The notes beneath the pieces are model-generated. The model was not told the origin of the DNA, did no database searches, and was given only the letters and a program-made list of their open reading frames with translations. A stretch of DNA of 30,404 bases from Bacillota bacterium (GTDB taxonomy: Bacteria > Bacillota > Sulfobacillia > Sulfobacillales > Sulfobacillaceae), in contig JAMDDZ010000047.1 of NCBI GenBank assembly GCA_023488565.1, forward strand, positions 1 to 30,404, written 5' to 3'. Made by a program: the position numbers and the translations under genes. This document shows, piece by piece, positions 14,154 to 22,851 of this stretch. Position 1 is the stretch's first letter. Each line of letters starts with the position of its first letter.

Positions 14154-15164
14154 ATGCGTGTGATGGTGACGGGGGGGCTAGGATTTATTGGGTCCCATTT
14201 GGTCCGCTGGATCTTGAACCACCAGCCTGAGGTGGAAGTTATTAATGTCGATTCTTTGACATATGCAGGAAACCCTGAAAATTTAGCCGATGTTAAAGAC
14301 AATCCGCGTTATCGTTGGCGACGCATATCGGTCAGTGACTCCTTGGCGTTAAACACACTGCTTGACGAAAGTCCAGTCGATGCGATTATGAATCTGGCTG
14401 CTGAATCGCACGTGGATCGCAGCATTCAATCTGGTGTACCATTTATGGAAACTAATGTTCTGGGAACTCAAGTGTTGCTTGAAGCTGCCCGCAGCCATGG
14501 GGTAAAACGGTTTCTTCAGGTGTCAACGGATGAAGTCTATGGCAGCTTAGGACCGGATGGGCTGTTTAGCGAAACTAGTCCTTTGGCCCCCAACAGCCCA
14601 TATTCCGCAAGCAAAGCTTCTGCCGATTTGTTGACATTGGCGGCGTTCCACACGTATCGTCAAGACATCATAGTGACTCGGTGCAGCAATAACTATGGGC
14701 CTTATCAGTTTCCCGAAAAACTGATTCCGCTGTTTGTAACCAACGGCTTGGAGCAGAAACCATGGCCTTTGTACGGGGATGGTCTCAACGTGAGAGATTG
14801 GCTTCACGTGGAGGATCACGTGAGGGCCTTGTGGATGGTTTTGCAATCCGGTTCTCCGGGCGAGGTCTATAACATTGGAGGCAACAACGAACATACCAAC
14901 CGGGAAATCGCGCATGCATTAGCTGATTTGATGGGATTGCCCTATTCTATCATTGTGCCGGTGGCGGATCGACTGGGTCATGATCGTCGGTATGCGATTG
15001 ATGCCAATAAGATTCGTCGAGAACTTGGTTGGCAGCCGGAAGTGTCATGGTCTCAAGGTCTCCAGGATACGGTGGCTTGGTATCGTGACCATCGTGGCTG
15101 GTGGGAACGGATTAAATCCGGAACATATCTTCAATATTACCGCAACCAATATGGGGTGCTGTGA
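14154..15164 (+). CDS. rmlB: dTDP-glucose 4,6-dehydratase
   Basis: An extended short-chain dehydrogenase of 336 residues that converts dTDP-glucose to dTDP-4-keto-6-deoxyglucose. It has the NAD-binding GGLGFIG (7-13), LAAESHVDRSI (80-90), the active-site STDEVYG (123-129) with the catalytic Asp-Glu pair, YSASK (149-153), RCSNNYGPYQFPEKLIP and a terminal HRGWWERI region, all RmlB hallmarks. The ATG at 14154 follows GGAGGGG; a longer frame from 14115 would overlap rmlC. It is the third gene of the rml run and the last one dedicated to sugar nucleotides. Confidence 0.95.
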   Translation: MRVMVTGGLGFIGSHLVRWILNHQPEVEVINVDSLTYAGNPENLADVKDNPRYRWRRISVSDSLALNTLLDESPVDAIMNLAAESHVDRSIQSGVPFMETNVLGTQVLLEAARSHGVKRFLQVSTDEVYGSLGPDGLFSETSPLAPNSPYSASKASADLLTLAAFHTYRQDIIVTRCSNNYGPYQFPEKLIPLFVTNGLEQKPWPLYGDGLNVRDWLHVEDHVRALWMVLQSGSPGEVYNIGGNNEHTNREIAHALADLMGLPYSIIVPVADRLGHDRRYAIDANKIRRELGWQPEVSWSQGLQDTVAWYRDHRGWWERIKSGTYLQYYRNQYGVL

Positions 15165-15177
15165 CGATGGGTTATCG

Positions 15178-16560
15178 ATGATGCGGTTGTGGTTCGCTGT
15201 ATGGATGGCTCGGCTGGCCGGGTTCTTTAGTCGCTTAAGCGGTCGTGGTGGCAGTTCTTTACCTGGAGTTGTAGCGCGCAAGCTGGATCCCCAAGTTCTT
15301 AGCAAACTGGTCACTCGACTTCCCCAGGGTACGATACTGGTTACTGGAACCAATGGGAAGACCACCACGGCAGCGTTGACCGCATTTTTACTGCGAAATC
15401 AAGGATATCGCCTGGTGCATAATCGAGCTGGAGCTAACTTGATACTGGGATTAACCGCGACTGTGGTACAAGCGGAAAAATGGCATCTCTTTCCGCGCGC
15501 GGATATGGCCTTACTGGAAACCGACGAAGCGTCAATGCCGCGAGCTTCCCAAGAGACGCACCCAAGGGCTATTGCGGTGACAAATTTTTTTCGGGACCAA
15601 CTAGATCGCTATGGAGAACTGTCTACCACCGTGGATATGGTGCAGCGGGCAATTTTGCAGATGGATAACGGTGGCCAATTAATCCTAAATGCCGATGATC
15701 CGCAAGTGGCTTATGTCGGACAGGGATATCCTCACGTGGTATATTTTGGGCTAGATTTAGAGAAGAGCATCCGTTTGGCACGGTTTCAGGATACTTTGGA
15801 TGCTCGATTTTGTCCGCGTTGTGGCGAACCACTTAATTATCGGATGCGGTATTATGCCCATCTTGGTGATTATTACTGCATAGGATGTGGGTGGCAAAGG
15901 CCGACGCCTGACTGGATCGTGACCGGGTGGAACAAAGAGCAGAACATCATTGCGGTAGACCACAAAGAACATCGCGTAAGACTGCCCATAACCATGCCTG
16001 GCATTTATAATGTGTATAATCTGGTCGCCGCCGTTGCGTTGGCTGCTCAATTGGGTGTTGAGCCAAGCACCATGGGAGAAAGTTTAAGTCATTTTGAGCC
16101 AGCTTTTGGGCGAATGGAATCTGTCGTCATGCGCGGGCACCAGGTATGGTTGGCGTTAGTCAAAAATCCAGTGGGATTTACCCAAGTTTTGGAGGCTGTG
16201 GCGGACGATACCAACCAACAGAAGTGGGCATTGGTGATCATCAATGACCGATACGCTGACGGCACCGACGTCTCTTGGTTATGGGATGTCGACTTCGAAG
16301 CGTTGGCTCCCACGCTAAGACTTGAGCAATGGTGGGTTAGTGGGATCCGTGCTTATGATATGGCGGTAAGACTAAAGTATGCGGGGATTGCGGACGAACG
16401 TGTTCACGTTGTTCGTGATCCTAGTGCTGCTTTAGAGCAGATGATCAACCAATCGCCGTCCGAGGTTTCGGTTTGGGTGATGCCCACCTATACGGCACTA
16501 TTGGAGGTGCGGCAGCACTTAACTCAGCATCATTTCACGCGCCATTTCCGAGAGGGATAG
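15178..16560 (+). CDS. murT: Lipid II isoglutaminyl synthase subunit MurT
   Basis: MurT is the Mur-ligase-like subunit that, with the glutaminase GatD, amidates the D-glutamate of lipid II in Gram-positives. About 460 residues: an N-terminal helix, ATP loop GTNGKTT (57-63), a Cys4 zinc ribbon (C212, C215, C234, C237) that separates MurT from MurE and MurC, and the C-terminal NDRYADGTDVSWLWDVDFE, which holds the conserved aspartate. The start is one of two adjacent ATG codons (15178 or 15181); no strong ribosome binding site is seen, so translation may be coupled to rmlB 13 nt upstream. gatD usually lies directly beside murT, but selB follows here. Confidence 0.93.
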   Translation: MMRLWFAVWMARLAGFFSRLSGRGGSSLPGVVARKLDPQVLSKLVTRLPQGTILVTGTNGKTTTAALTAFLLRNQGYRLVHNRAGANLILGLTATVVQAEKWHLFPRADMALLETDEASMPRASQETHPRAIAVTNFFRDQLDRYGELSTTVDMVQRAILQMDNGGQLILNADDPQVAYVGQGYPHVVYFGLDLEKSIRLARFQDTLDARFCPRCGEPLNYRMRYYAHLGDYYCIGCGWQRPTPDWIVTGWNKEQNIIAVDHKEHRVRLPITMPGIYNVYNLVAAVALAAQLGVEPSTMGESLSHFEPAFGRMESVVMRGHQVWLALVKNPVGFTQVLEAVADDTNQQKWALVIINDRYADGTDVSWLWDVDFEALAPTLRLEQWWVSGIRAYDMAVRLKYAGIADERVHVVRDPSAALEQMINQSPSEVSVWVMPTYTALLEVRQHLTQHHFTRHFREG

Positions 16561-16573
16561 GGGAGACCAAGGA

Positions 16574-18484
16574 ATGAATCCATTAGAAGCCGAGTACCAT
16601 CCTGTTATTTTTGGCACAGCGGGGCACATTGACCATGGCAAGACCACATTGGTGCGTGCTTTGACTGGCATCGACACGGATCGGTTACCGGAAGAAAAAT
16701 CGCGCGGCATTTCGATCGATTTGGGATTTGCCGAGCTAACATTGCCAAGCGGACGGCATGCCGGATTTGTGGATGTCCCTGGTCATGAGCGGTTTGTCCG
16801 CAATATGGTGGCGGGCGTTCATGGAATGGACGCAGTGCTGTTGGTGGTGGCAGCGGATGAAGGCGTAATGCCTCAAACTCGGGAACATTTGGATATTTTG
16901 CAGCTTTTGGGTGTTCGTTACGGCTTGACCGTCATCACCAAGACCGACTTAGTCGATGAAGAGTGGTTGATGTTGGTTGAAGAGACCACGCGAGAAGCCT
17001 TGACGGGAACTTTTTTATATGAGCAGCCGTTGGTCACCGTGGATGCGGTGACTGGGCGCGGTTTGCCCCAATTGCTCAGGTTAATGGATGAAATGGCAGG
17101 TCGCATACCAGGACGCAGTCCTGTGGGGCCCGTACGACTTCCGATTGACCGGGTTTTTACGGTAAAAGGTTTTGGGACTGTGGTCACCGGAACCTTGGTG
17201 CAAGGCACTATATCCAGCGAACAGGCATTGGAACTGGTTCCCGGTCATGTTGGCGTGCGCGTGCGCGGACTTCAAGTTCACAATCATAGTGTGCCCATGG
17301 CCCTGTCCGGGCAGCGGGTCGCAGTCAACTTGTCCGGGATAGACAAAGATAAGGTGCGGCGGGGACAGGTCCTGGCTTCGGTGGGCGTGGTTCCTGAGGT
17401 CCAGTCTTTGGTTGGAGAAATTCAATTGTTGCCGTCTCAAACAGACCCATTGCCGGGAAAAACCCGGGTCCATTGTCATATTGGCACAGCAGATGCATTA
17501 GCCCGCATCTATTTTTACGATCGCAACGAACTTTTGCCTGGTGAAACCGGGTTTGCCGAGTTACGTTGTGAGGAGACGGTAGCCGCCGTGCGCGGCGATA
17601 GATTTCTGTTGCGTTCCTATAGCCCTGTGATTACCATTGGTGGAGGGCAAGTGATAGAACCGGGAGGGCATCATAAACGTAAAGAGCCCCGATTGTTGGA
17701 AAGATTAAGTCAACAGGCGTCGGGCGATGTGGTAACGATAGTGCGGGAAATGGTGGAAAACAGTGCGGTTCCGCTAAGAGTGGCCGAAGTGTTAGAACGG
17801 GTTCACTGGTCTCCGGACCAATTTCAGGAAATGGAAACCGTGTTGTTGCAATGCGCTCGGGGAACCCAAGGCACAGATTTCTTTCTTTCCGACGCATTGT
17901 GGACGGAAAGCCAAAATGCCGTCGAGGTGTTCTTAGAGCGTTTTCAGGCACTGCATCCACTACTTCCAGGCGCTCCTAAGGAACGGGTAAGATCCGAAGT
18001 ATTACCTTTGTGGTCGAGCCGGGCAGTAAGCTGGTTTGTGGATCAATTGGAAACCTTGGTGACGGATCGGGAGTGGGTGCGAACCCGAACCTTTACGCCG
18101 GGACCGCGATCTTCCGAAGAACAAGCGCAATTAGCCTTACTGCAAAATATTTGGCAAGAAGGCGGCCTCCATCCGCCGACAGTAGATCACGTGCGCAGTG
18201 TGGCACAGCTAGGAGATGCTCAATTTTTTGATGCTGTCCATTATTTATTGGAGCAGCATACCTTAACACGATTGGAAGATGGAGTGTACCTGGCTGATAT
18301 TGCCCTGAAAAACGCTGTTGCTAAGGTGAAACAGGCGCTTCACCAAAACCCGGAGGGACTAAGTACTGCGGAACTGCGAAATGTTTTAGATACCAATCGG
18401 CGATTTGCCGTGTTGATTCTGGAGTGGTTAGATTCCCAACGCATTACCCGACGAATCGGGGATAAGCGAGTGCTGCAGGGGTAA
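16574..18484 (+). CDS. selB: Selenocysteine-specific elongation factor SelB
   Basis: SelB brings selenocysteinyl-tRNA to the ribosome at UGA codons marked by a SECIS hairpin. It has 636 residues with the GTPase motifs GTAGHIDHGKTT (14-25), DVPGHERFVRNM and TKTD, EF-Tu-like domains 2 and 3, and C-terminal winged helices (about 440-636; for example the terminal STAELRNVLDTNRRFAVLILEW) that bind SECIS RNA. The ATG follows GGGAGA. The presence of selB means the organism probably makes selenoproteins. selA, selC and selD are not in the window, and none of the genes here has an in-frame TGA that I would read as selenocysteine. Confidence 0.96.
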   Translation: MNPLEAEYHPVIFGTAGHIDHGKTTLVRALTGIDTDRLPEEKSRGISIDLGFAELTLPSGRHAGFVDVPGHERFVRNMVAGVHGMDAVLLVVAADEGVMPQTREHLDILQLLGVRYGLTVITKTDLVDEEWLMLVEETTREALTGTFLYEQPLVTVDAVTGRGLPQLLRLMDEMAGRIPGRSPVGPVRLPIDRVFTVKGFGTVVTGTLVQGTISSEQALELVPGHVGVRVRGLQVHNHSVPMALSGQRVAVNLSGIDKDKVRRGQVLASVGVVPEVQSLVGEIQLLPSQTDPLPGKTRVHCHIGTADALARIYFYDRNELLPGETGFAELRCEETVAAVRGDRFLLRSYSPVITIGGGQVIEPGGHHKRKEPRLLERLSQQASGDVVTIVREMVENSAVPLRVAEVLERVHWSPDQFQEMETVLLQCARGTQGTDFFLSDALWTESQNAVEVFLERFQALHPLLPGAPKERVRSEVLPLWSSRAVSWFVDQLETLVTDREWVRTRTFTPGPRSSEEQAQLALLQNIWQEGGLHPPTVDHVRSVAQLGDAQFFDAVHYLLEQHTLTRLEDGVYLADIALKNAVAKVKQALHQNPEGLSTAELRNVLDTNRRFAVLILEWLDSQRITRRIGDKRVLQG

Positions 18485-18497
18485 GGGGATGACGGGG

Positions 18498-19199
18498 ATG
18501 CGTCTTGAAGTAGCGTGGGCGAAAATGCCTAAGGGTGGGTTTGGTGAAAGTGGCGATAGCATTGAATTGGTGGAACGGCCCTTGGGCGGCTTGACGCTTA
18601 TCCTCGCGGACGGGCAAGGATCGGGACCTGCGGCTCGCAGAATTAGCCGAATGGTGGCAATGAAGGCAGTAAGTCTGATTGCTGATGGATCCCGTGACGG
18701 AGCGGTAGCCCGAGCGGTTCAAGACATGCTGTATACGGCGAGAGAAGGGCGGGTCACAGCAACATTGGCGCTTCTCAGCGCTGATCTCCACAGCGCTACA
18801 CTGGTGGTGGCGAGAAACTCGCCAAGTCCAGTGGTGGTGAGACAGCAAGGCCAAATATTTCGCTTGGAAGGTCATGCAGAGGTGATTGGGACCTATCGCC
18901 GCACCAAACCCGCTATGACCGAACTGCCTCTGGAGGCTCAAAGTATTTTGCTGACTTATTCGGATGGTTTGGCTACGGCCGGCAAACGCTATGGAAAAGG
19001 TTTGGATTGGGAGCGCATCGATGAGGAGTTAGCAGTTTTGGCGGTGTCAGACTTAGGGCCTTGGGTGGACGACCTGATTGCGCGGGGGATTGAATTGGAT
19101 CAAGGCAGGCCCTCGGACGACATCAGCGTCATGGCGTTAGGAGTGGTAGCAGATGATGGAAGTGCACTACGAAAACTCCAAGCCAGCATTCCCTACTAA
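18498..19199 (+). CDS. SpoIIE/RsbX-type PP2C serine phosphatase
   Basis: A stand-alone phosphatase domain of the SpoIIE/PP2C type, 233 residues. Metal-binding aspartates are in ILADGQGSG, LTYSDGLATA and PSDDISVMAL, the three landmarks of the family. It lacks sensor, membrane or response-regulator domains, and in this resembles RsbX, which resets stress-signalling partner switches. ATG at 18498 is chosen because AAGGGG (18483-18488) is 9 nt upstream; the ATG at 18489 directly abuts it. It is 13 nt after selB and overlaps the next gene, so the three form one operon. The substrate, presumably a phosphorylated anti-sigma-antagonist or STAS protein, is not encoded nearby. Confidence 0.85.
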   Translation: MRLEVAWAKMPKGGFGESGDSIELVERPLGGLTLILADGQGSGPAARRISRMVAMKAVSLIADGSRDGAVARAVQDMLYTAREGRVTATLALLSADLHSATLVVARNSPSPVVVRQQGQIFRLEGHAEVIGTYRRTKPAMTELPLEAQSILLTYSDGLATAGKRYGKGLDWERIDEELAVLAVSDLGPWVDDLIARGIELDQGRPSDDISVMALGVVADDGSALRKLQASIPY

Positions 19200-19659
19200 G
19201 GGTATTGTACTAGTGGGGGTCTGTGCTTCGGGGAAAACCACCGCGAGCCAGGGCTTGGCAAAATGCGGAATTACGGCCCGAGCTGTGGCTCAAGAACACT
19301 CCATGATTAGTAATTTATACCAACGGAGTGGAACCGGCCTTGTTGTTGTGTTGGTGGCCAACTGGAGTACGGTGCACCGGCGACGTCGACTCGCCTGGGA
19401 GCGCAACTTTTATCGAACCGAGTGGAACCGCTTAACTCGTTCCCGCCAGGATGCCAAACTCATTTTACATACGGATTCGTTGACCCGCGAAGAGGTGGTG
19501 GCGGCTATCGTTCGCTGGTGGGATCGAGAAATGGGATTAGATCGTTTATGGGCGAGTCATCCCGAGTGGTCATCGGTAACAAGGTCCGAGATGCGACATC
19601 AAGCCACCTATGCGAAAACTGTACCCTCACTCCACTCTTCGGCAGCGTTATCGCATTGA
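19153..19659 (+). CDS. P-loop NTPase/kinase-like protein, unassigned
   Basis: A 168-residue protein with a Walker A variant GVCASGKTT (22-30) at the end of the first strand (KGIVLV), as in small-molecule kinases such as gluconate or shikimate kinase. A central VVVLVANWSTVHRRRRLAWE may be the Walker B strand followed by a basic lid (RRRR), and LILHTDSLTREEVVAAIVRWW resembles the C-terminal element of such kinases. I cannot name a substrate. The ATG is 9 nt after AGGAG (19139-19143) and overlaps the phosphatase gene by 47 nt, suggesting coupled expression. Its stop overlaps the secD promoter. Confidence 0.75.
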   Translation: MMEVHYENSKPAFPTKGIVLVGVCASGKTTASQGLAKCGITARAVAQEHSMISNLYQRSGTGLVVVLVANWSTVHRRRRLAWERNFYRTEWNRLTRSRQDAKLILHTDSLTREEVVAAIVRWWDREMGLDRLWASHPEWSSVTRSEMRHQATYAKTVPSLHSSAALSH

Positions 19660-19685
19660 CAGGAAATTTGGCCGAAGCTTATAAT
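19656..19685 (+). promoter_or_regulatory. Consensus promoter for secDF
   Basis: TTGACA (19656-19661) and TATAAT (19680-19685) are both perfect matches to the vegetative consensus, 18 bp apart. The -35 box overlaps the stop codon of the P-loop gene. The start point would be about 19692, giving secD a short leader with AGGAGG. Confidence 0.85.
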
Positions 19686-19717
19686 GAAACGATTTTGGGG
19701 ACAGGAGGCAGTGCGAC

Positions 19718-20929
19718 ATGCGCCAACGAAGCCGTGTCCAGTTTTTTGCGCTAATCGCCGTCTTGTTGGCGGCTATTTACTATTTTACCATGGTTAATCC
19801 AATGGCATCCCATTTGCGCTATGGCCTGGATCTTAAAGGTGGAGTGACTGCAACTTATCAAGCGGAATCCTCTCCGGGGGCTCCAGTTAATTCCAACACG
19901 ATGGCACGCGCCATGGAAATTATGAGTTTTCGGGTCAATGCGTTGGGTGTATCGGAACCGTTGATTCAACAAGTAGGCAACAATCGCATAATGATTGACT
20001 TGCCTGGGGTTAAAAATCCGGAGCAGGCGCTGCACTATCTGGGACAAACCTCGCAGTTGGTAATCAAGAGCCCTAAAGGCGCCATCCTTCTAACTGGGGC
20101 TGACTTGTCCAATGCTCAAGCCGCCATTGTGAACGGGTCTTACGTGGTGAACTTAACCTTTAACGCTCGCGGAACTCAACTGTTTCGCGAGGCGACGACT
20201 AAATACTTAGGCAAGCCTTTGCCCATCTACTTAAATGGCAAACTAGTGGAGGCGCCCTATGTAAAAAGTGTTATTGCCAATGGCCAGGCTCAAATGACCG
20301 GGAATTTCACTTCCCTCAAACAAGCTCAGCAAACCGCATTGTTGTTGCAATCCGGGGCATTGCCGGTGAATCTTAAGGTATTGGATGTGAGAACCGTTAG
20401 CGCTACCCTAGGGGCTGCCTCGGTTCGTGCCAGCAAAGTGGCCGCCATGATAGCGGTGGCTCTTATTGCGGTGATTATGGTGGTATGGTATCGATTATCA
20501 GGATTTGTCGCCGATATTGCTTTAGCCATCTATCTGTTGTTGATTTTAGGAGCGCTTTGGGCTATTCATGCTGTGATTACGGTACCAGGCATTGCGGGAA
20601 TTATTTTGTCGGTCGGAATGGCTGTAGATGCCAATGTCATTATCTTTTCCCGTGTCAGAGAAGAAATTTTAAACGGAAAAACGCCTAGGGCATCAGTAGC
20701 AGCAGGATTTCGCCATGCCATTCGCGCGATTTTGGACTCGCATGTGACGACATTTGTCTCTTCGCTGATTTTGTTTTATTTAGGCAGTGGGGAAGTTCGT
20801 GGGTTTGCGTTGACATTGATGATTGGCACGGTGATTTCCCTATTTACTGCGGTTTCTGTAACCGGTGTCGTGATACGGTGGGTGGCTGACGCGGGATGGG
20901 CGAAGGTCCGCCAAGTGTTTGTCGGCTAG
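19718..20929 (+). CDS. secD: Protein translocase subunit SecD
   Basis: SecD works with SecF to pull exported proteins across the membrane using the proton gradient. The 403 residues show one N-terminal helix (about 8-27), the family motif LRYGLDLKGGV, a large external P1 region, and five C-terminal helices including VGMAVDANVIIFSRVREEI, the conserved RND-type motif with the proton-path aspartate, and RHAIRAILDSHVTTF. It starts at ATG behind ACAGGAGG. secF follows after 26 nt. The size is normal for Gram-positive SecD and the proteins are not fused. Confidence 0.96.
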   Translation: MRQRSRVQFFALIAVLLAAIYYFTMVNPMASHLRYGLDLKGGVTATYQAESSPGAPVNSNTMARAMEIMSFRVNALGVSEPLIQQVGNNRIMIDLPGVKNPEQALHYLGQTSQLVIKSPKGAILLTGADLSNAQAAIVNGSYVVNLTFNARGTQLFREATTKYLGKPLPIYLNGKLVEAPYVKSVIANGQAQMTGNFTSLKQAQQTALLLQSGALPVNLKVLDVRTVSATLGAASVRASKVAAMIAVALIAVIMVVWYRLSGFVADIALAIYLLLILGALWAIHAVITVPGIAGIILSVGMAVDANVIIFSRVREEILNGKTPRASVAAGFRHAIRAILDSHVTTFVSSLILFYLGSGEVRGFALTLMIGTVISLFTAVSVTGVVIRWVADAGWAKVRQVFVG

Positions 20930-20955
20930 AACGATCAAGAGAAGGGGCGTACCGC

Positions 20956-21864
20956 ATGCGTTTTCATTTTCGTTTCATTCCGCATTGGAAAACCTGGATT
21001 ATTGTGTCCAGTATTATGGTGATCTTGGCACTTGGCGCCTTTTTCATTCGCGGATTGAACTACGGCATTGATTTTACTGGCGGGAGTCAAATGAATCTGA
21101 AGTTTAGCCACACCGTGACGACCACAGCCATTAAAACGGTGCTGACTCAAAGCCATGTTGCAGGCAGTACGGTAGTTTTTGTTGGCACGGGTCGCAAAAA
21201 TGTATTAATCACCACACCTACAATCTCTGAACACCAGAGAGGAGCATTATTAAGCCAATTTGGCAAAAAACTCGGGTCATTTGATGAAATATCGACCACG
21301 CGAGTATCGTCGATTATAGGGCAGCAAACCGAGCAGCGAGCTTTGTTAGCGGTGATCATTGCCATCGTAGCGATTATTGTCTATATCACGGTGCGCTTCG
21401 AATGGAAATTTGCCTTATCGGGAATTATAGCCATGGTTCACGACGTGGTGATTACCGTAGGGCTAATTGCCTTAATCCATGTTCAACTGACCGAATACTT
21501 TATCATGGCGGTACTTACCATCTTTGGTTATTCCATCACGGATAAAATTATTGTTTTCGACCGAATCCGAGAAAATTTGAAAAAGAAAAAGAAAAATGAC
21601 CCGTTGGATGAACTTGTTAATACCAGCTTAAACCAAGTGTTAGTCCGTTCTATTAACACATCTACCACGGTCGCCATTGCCCTGTTGGCCCTTTTGATTT
21701 TTGCCGGCAGCAGCATCAGAGATTTTGCCTTGACGATGTTCATTGGTGTTATCGTGGGCACTTATTCCTCGATATTTATCGCTAGCCCGATTTGGTTGCG
21801 TTGGCATCTGGCCGATGAAAGCAAACGCAAACGGCCACAAACACGTCCTGCGCCTCGTACTTAA
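20956..21864 (+). CDS. secF: Protein translocase subunit SecF
   Basis: The partner of SecD, 302 residues with six helices. Seen are the N-terminal helix, GLNYGIDFTGGSQ, and the conserved TIFGYSITDKIIVFDRIREN; most SecF have YSINDTVVVFD, so the T-D-K-I version is slightly unusual but keeps the aspartate. RSINTST near the end is also typical. The ATG at 20956 follows AGAAGGGG; a frame open to 20896 overlaps secD. A lysine-rich loop (KKKKK) follows the fourth helix and the C-terminal tail is strongly basic. The unit ends at a hairpin at 21895-21925. Confidence 0.95.
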   Translation: MRFHFRFIPHWKTWIIVSSIMVILALGAFFIRGLNYGIDFTGGSQMNLKFSHTVTTTAIKTVLTQSHVAGSTVVFVGTGRKNVLITTPTISEHQRGALLSQFGKKLGSFDEISTTRVSSIIGQQTEQRALLAVIIAIVAIIVYITVRFEWKFALSGIIAMVHDVVITVGLIALIHVQLTEYFIMAVLTIFGYSITDKIIVFDRIRENLKKKKKNDPLDELVNTSLNQVLVRSINTSTTVAIALLALLIFAGSSIRDFALTMFIGVIVGTYSSIFIASPIWLRWHLADESKRKRPQTRPAPRT

Positions 21865-21894
21865 ACGATTCCCGATATACACATCCGGCTCAAC

Positions 21895-21925
21895 CGCCGC
21901 GGATCAAAACCCGCGGCGATTTTGG
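21895..21925 (+). terminator. Hairpin terminator after secF
   Basis: CGCCGCGG (21895-21902) and CCGCGGCG (21911-21918) form a perfect 8-bp GC stem with an eight-base loop, followed by ATTTTGG. The T run is short, so termination may be partial. Confidence 0.7.
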
Positions 21926-21962
21926 TCTAATGGGCATCCTAAGGGGTAGGAGGTGTCATGTG

Positions 21963-22361
21963 GTGAATATTACAGGAACTCACTCAAATCAAACCTGGCG
22001 TGCGGTACAGGAGCAATCGCGATATTTTTGGAACAGCCCGTGGGCTATGGTGTCACAATGGAGACCAGATCAAACACGGGATGTATTTGTTTACGAACAT
22101 GACCAGAGCTTGATCCTTGACATAGATTTAGCCGGCATTAGCCCAGATGACGTGGTGCTGAATGTAGGCTCCACCAGGATCAATTTGGAAGTACGCGCTG
22201 ACGCTGGGGCGAGATACGGAGGGGATGAAATTTTAATTCCTTTGCCCTTCCACGTGGATCCTCAAACAGCACACGCGCAGTGGCACCATGGCCTTTTGGA
22301 AATTAAAGTACGGCGGCAGGTGACGCGGGTAAAACAGGTAACATTGTCTCAGCGATTATGA
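21963..22361 (+). CDS. Hsp20-family small heat shock protein
   Basis: A 132-residue protein with an alpha-crystallin-like core: VFVYEHDQSLILDIDLAGISPDD marks its first strands (seen at about 44-66), then strands including ILIPLPFHVDP, and WHHGLLEIKVRRQ, in which GLLEIKV stands for the family GVLxIxxPK signature. It keeps unfolded proteins soluble. GTG at 21963 is preferred because AGGAGG (21948-21953) lies 9 nt upstream; the earlier in-frame start at 21930 has no site. The following membrane protein gene overlaps its stop by 4 nt (ATGA). Confidence 0.82.
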   Translation: MNITGTHSNQTWRAVQEQSRYFWNSPWAMVSQWRPDQTRDVFVYEHDQSLILDIDLAGISPDDVVLNVGSTRINLEVRADAGARYGGDEILIPLPFHVDPQTAHAQWHHGLLEIKVRRQVTRVKQVTLSQRL

Positions 22362-22792
22362 TACAACTCATGGGATGGTTGGCTTGGATTAGTGTCATCT
22401 TAACCTGGGTCAATGATTGGGTCTGGGTATGGGTTACATACATACTGGTGTGGGGCACAGGATATGGTCGTTGGCCATCCTCTCCATGGTGGTTCGTGGG
22501 GGGACTGGCGTTGCTGATTATTGCTGAATTGGCGATGCGGCAATTTTTGCCTGGGCCGGCACCTACTCGGACGCCAGGGAGGCTTATTATCGAAACCATG
22601 ACTTTGTTATGGTTGTCACTGTTGTTTGGCACGGTTCCGGGGATAGTAGCGTGGCAGGGAGCAGTGGGGTTTGATGCCAGCGTCCGACTCAGCGGGTTTG
22701 TGCACGATTCTCGACGACGTCTTGCGATTCGTGGGATCCGCTTTTTGGTGGCACTGTCGATTGTGGTGTGGCTACCCCTCGGATTTCGATAG
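22358..22792 (+). CDS. Membrane protein of unknown function
   Basis: A 144-residue, tryptophan-rich integral membrane protein that I do not recognise. Four hydrophobic stretches are seen at about 1-34, 44-60, 78-100 and 124-140, with a basic cytoplasmic loop (HDSRRRLAIRG) before the last. Its ATG overlaps the stop of the Hsp20 gene by 4 nt, so the two are translated together. No catalytic pattern is visible. Confidence 0.7.
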   Translation: MIQLMGWLAWISVILTWVNDWVWVWVTYILVWGTGYGRWPSSPWWFVGGLALLIIAELAMRQFLPGPAPTRTPGRLIIETMTLLWLSLLFGTVPGIVAWQGAVGFDASVRLSGFVHDSRRRLAIRGIRFLVALSIVVWLPLGFR

Positions 22793-22803
22793 TGTATGCC
22801 TTC

Positions 22804-22812
22804 TGATACAAT
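22804..22812 (+). promoter_or_regulatory. Extended -10 promoter candidate for the CDF gene
   Basis: TGATACAAT fits an extended -10 element (TG-N-TACAAT), 40 nt before the transporter start. A matching -35 box is poor (TTTCGA 17 nt upstream). Confidence 0.4.
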
Positions 22813-22851
22813 CAAATCTAGTGACTCGGCAATGCGGGTGGGGCCAGGAAA

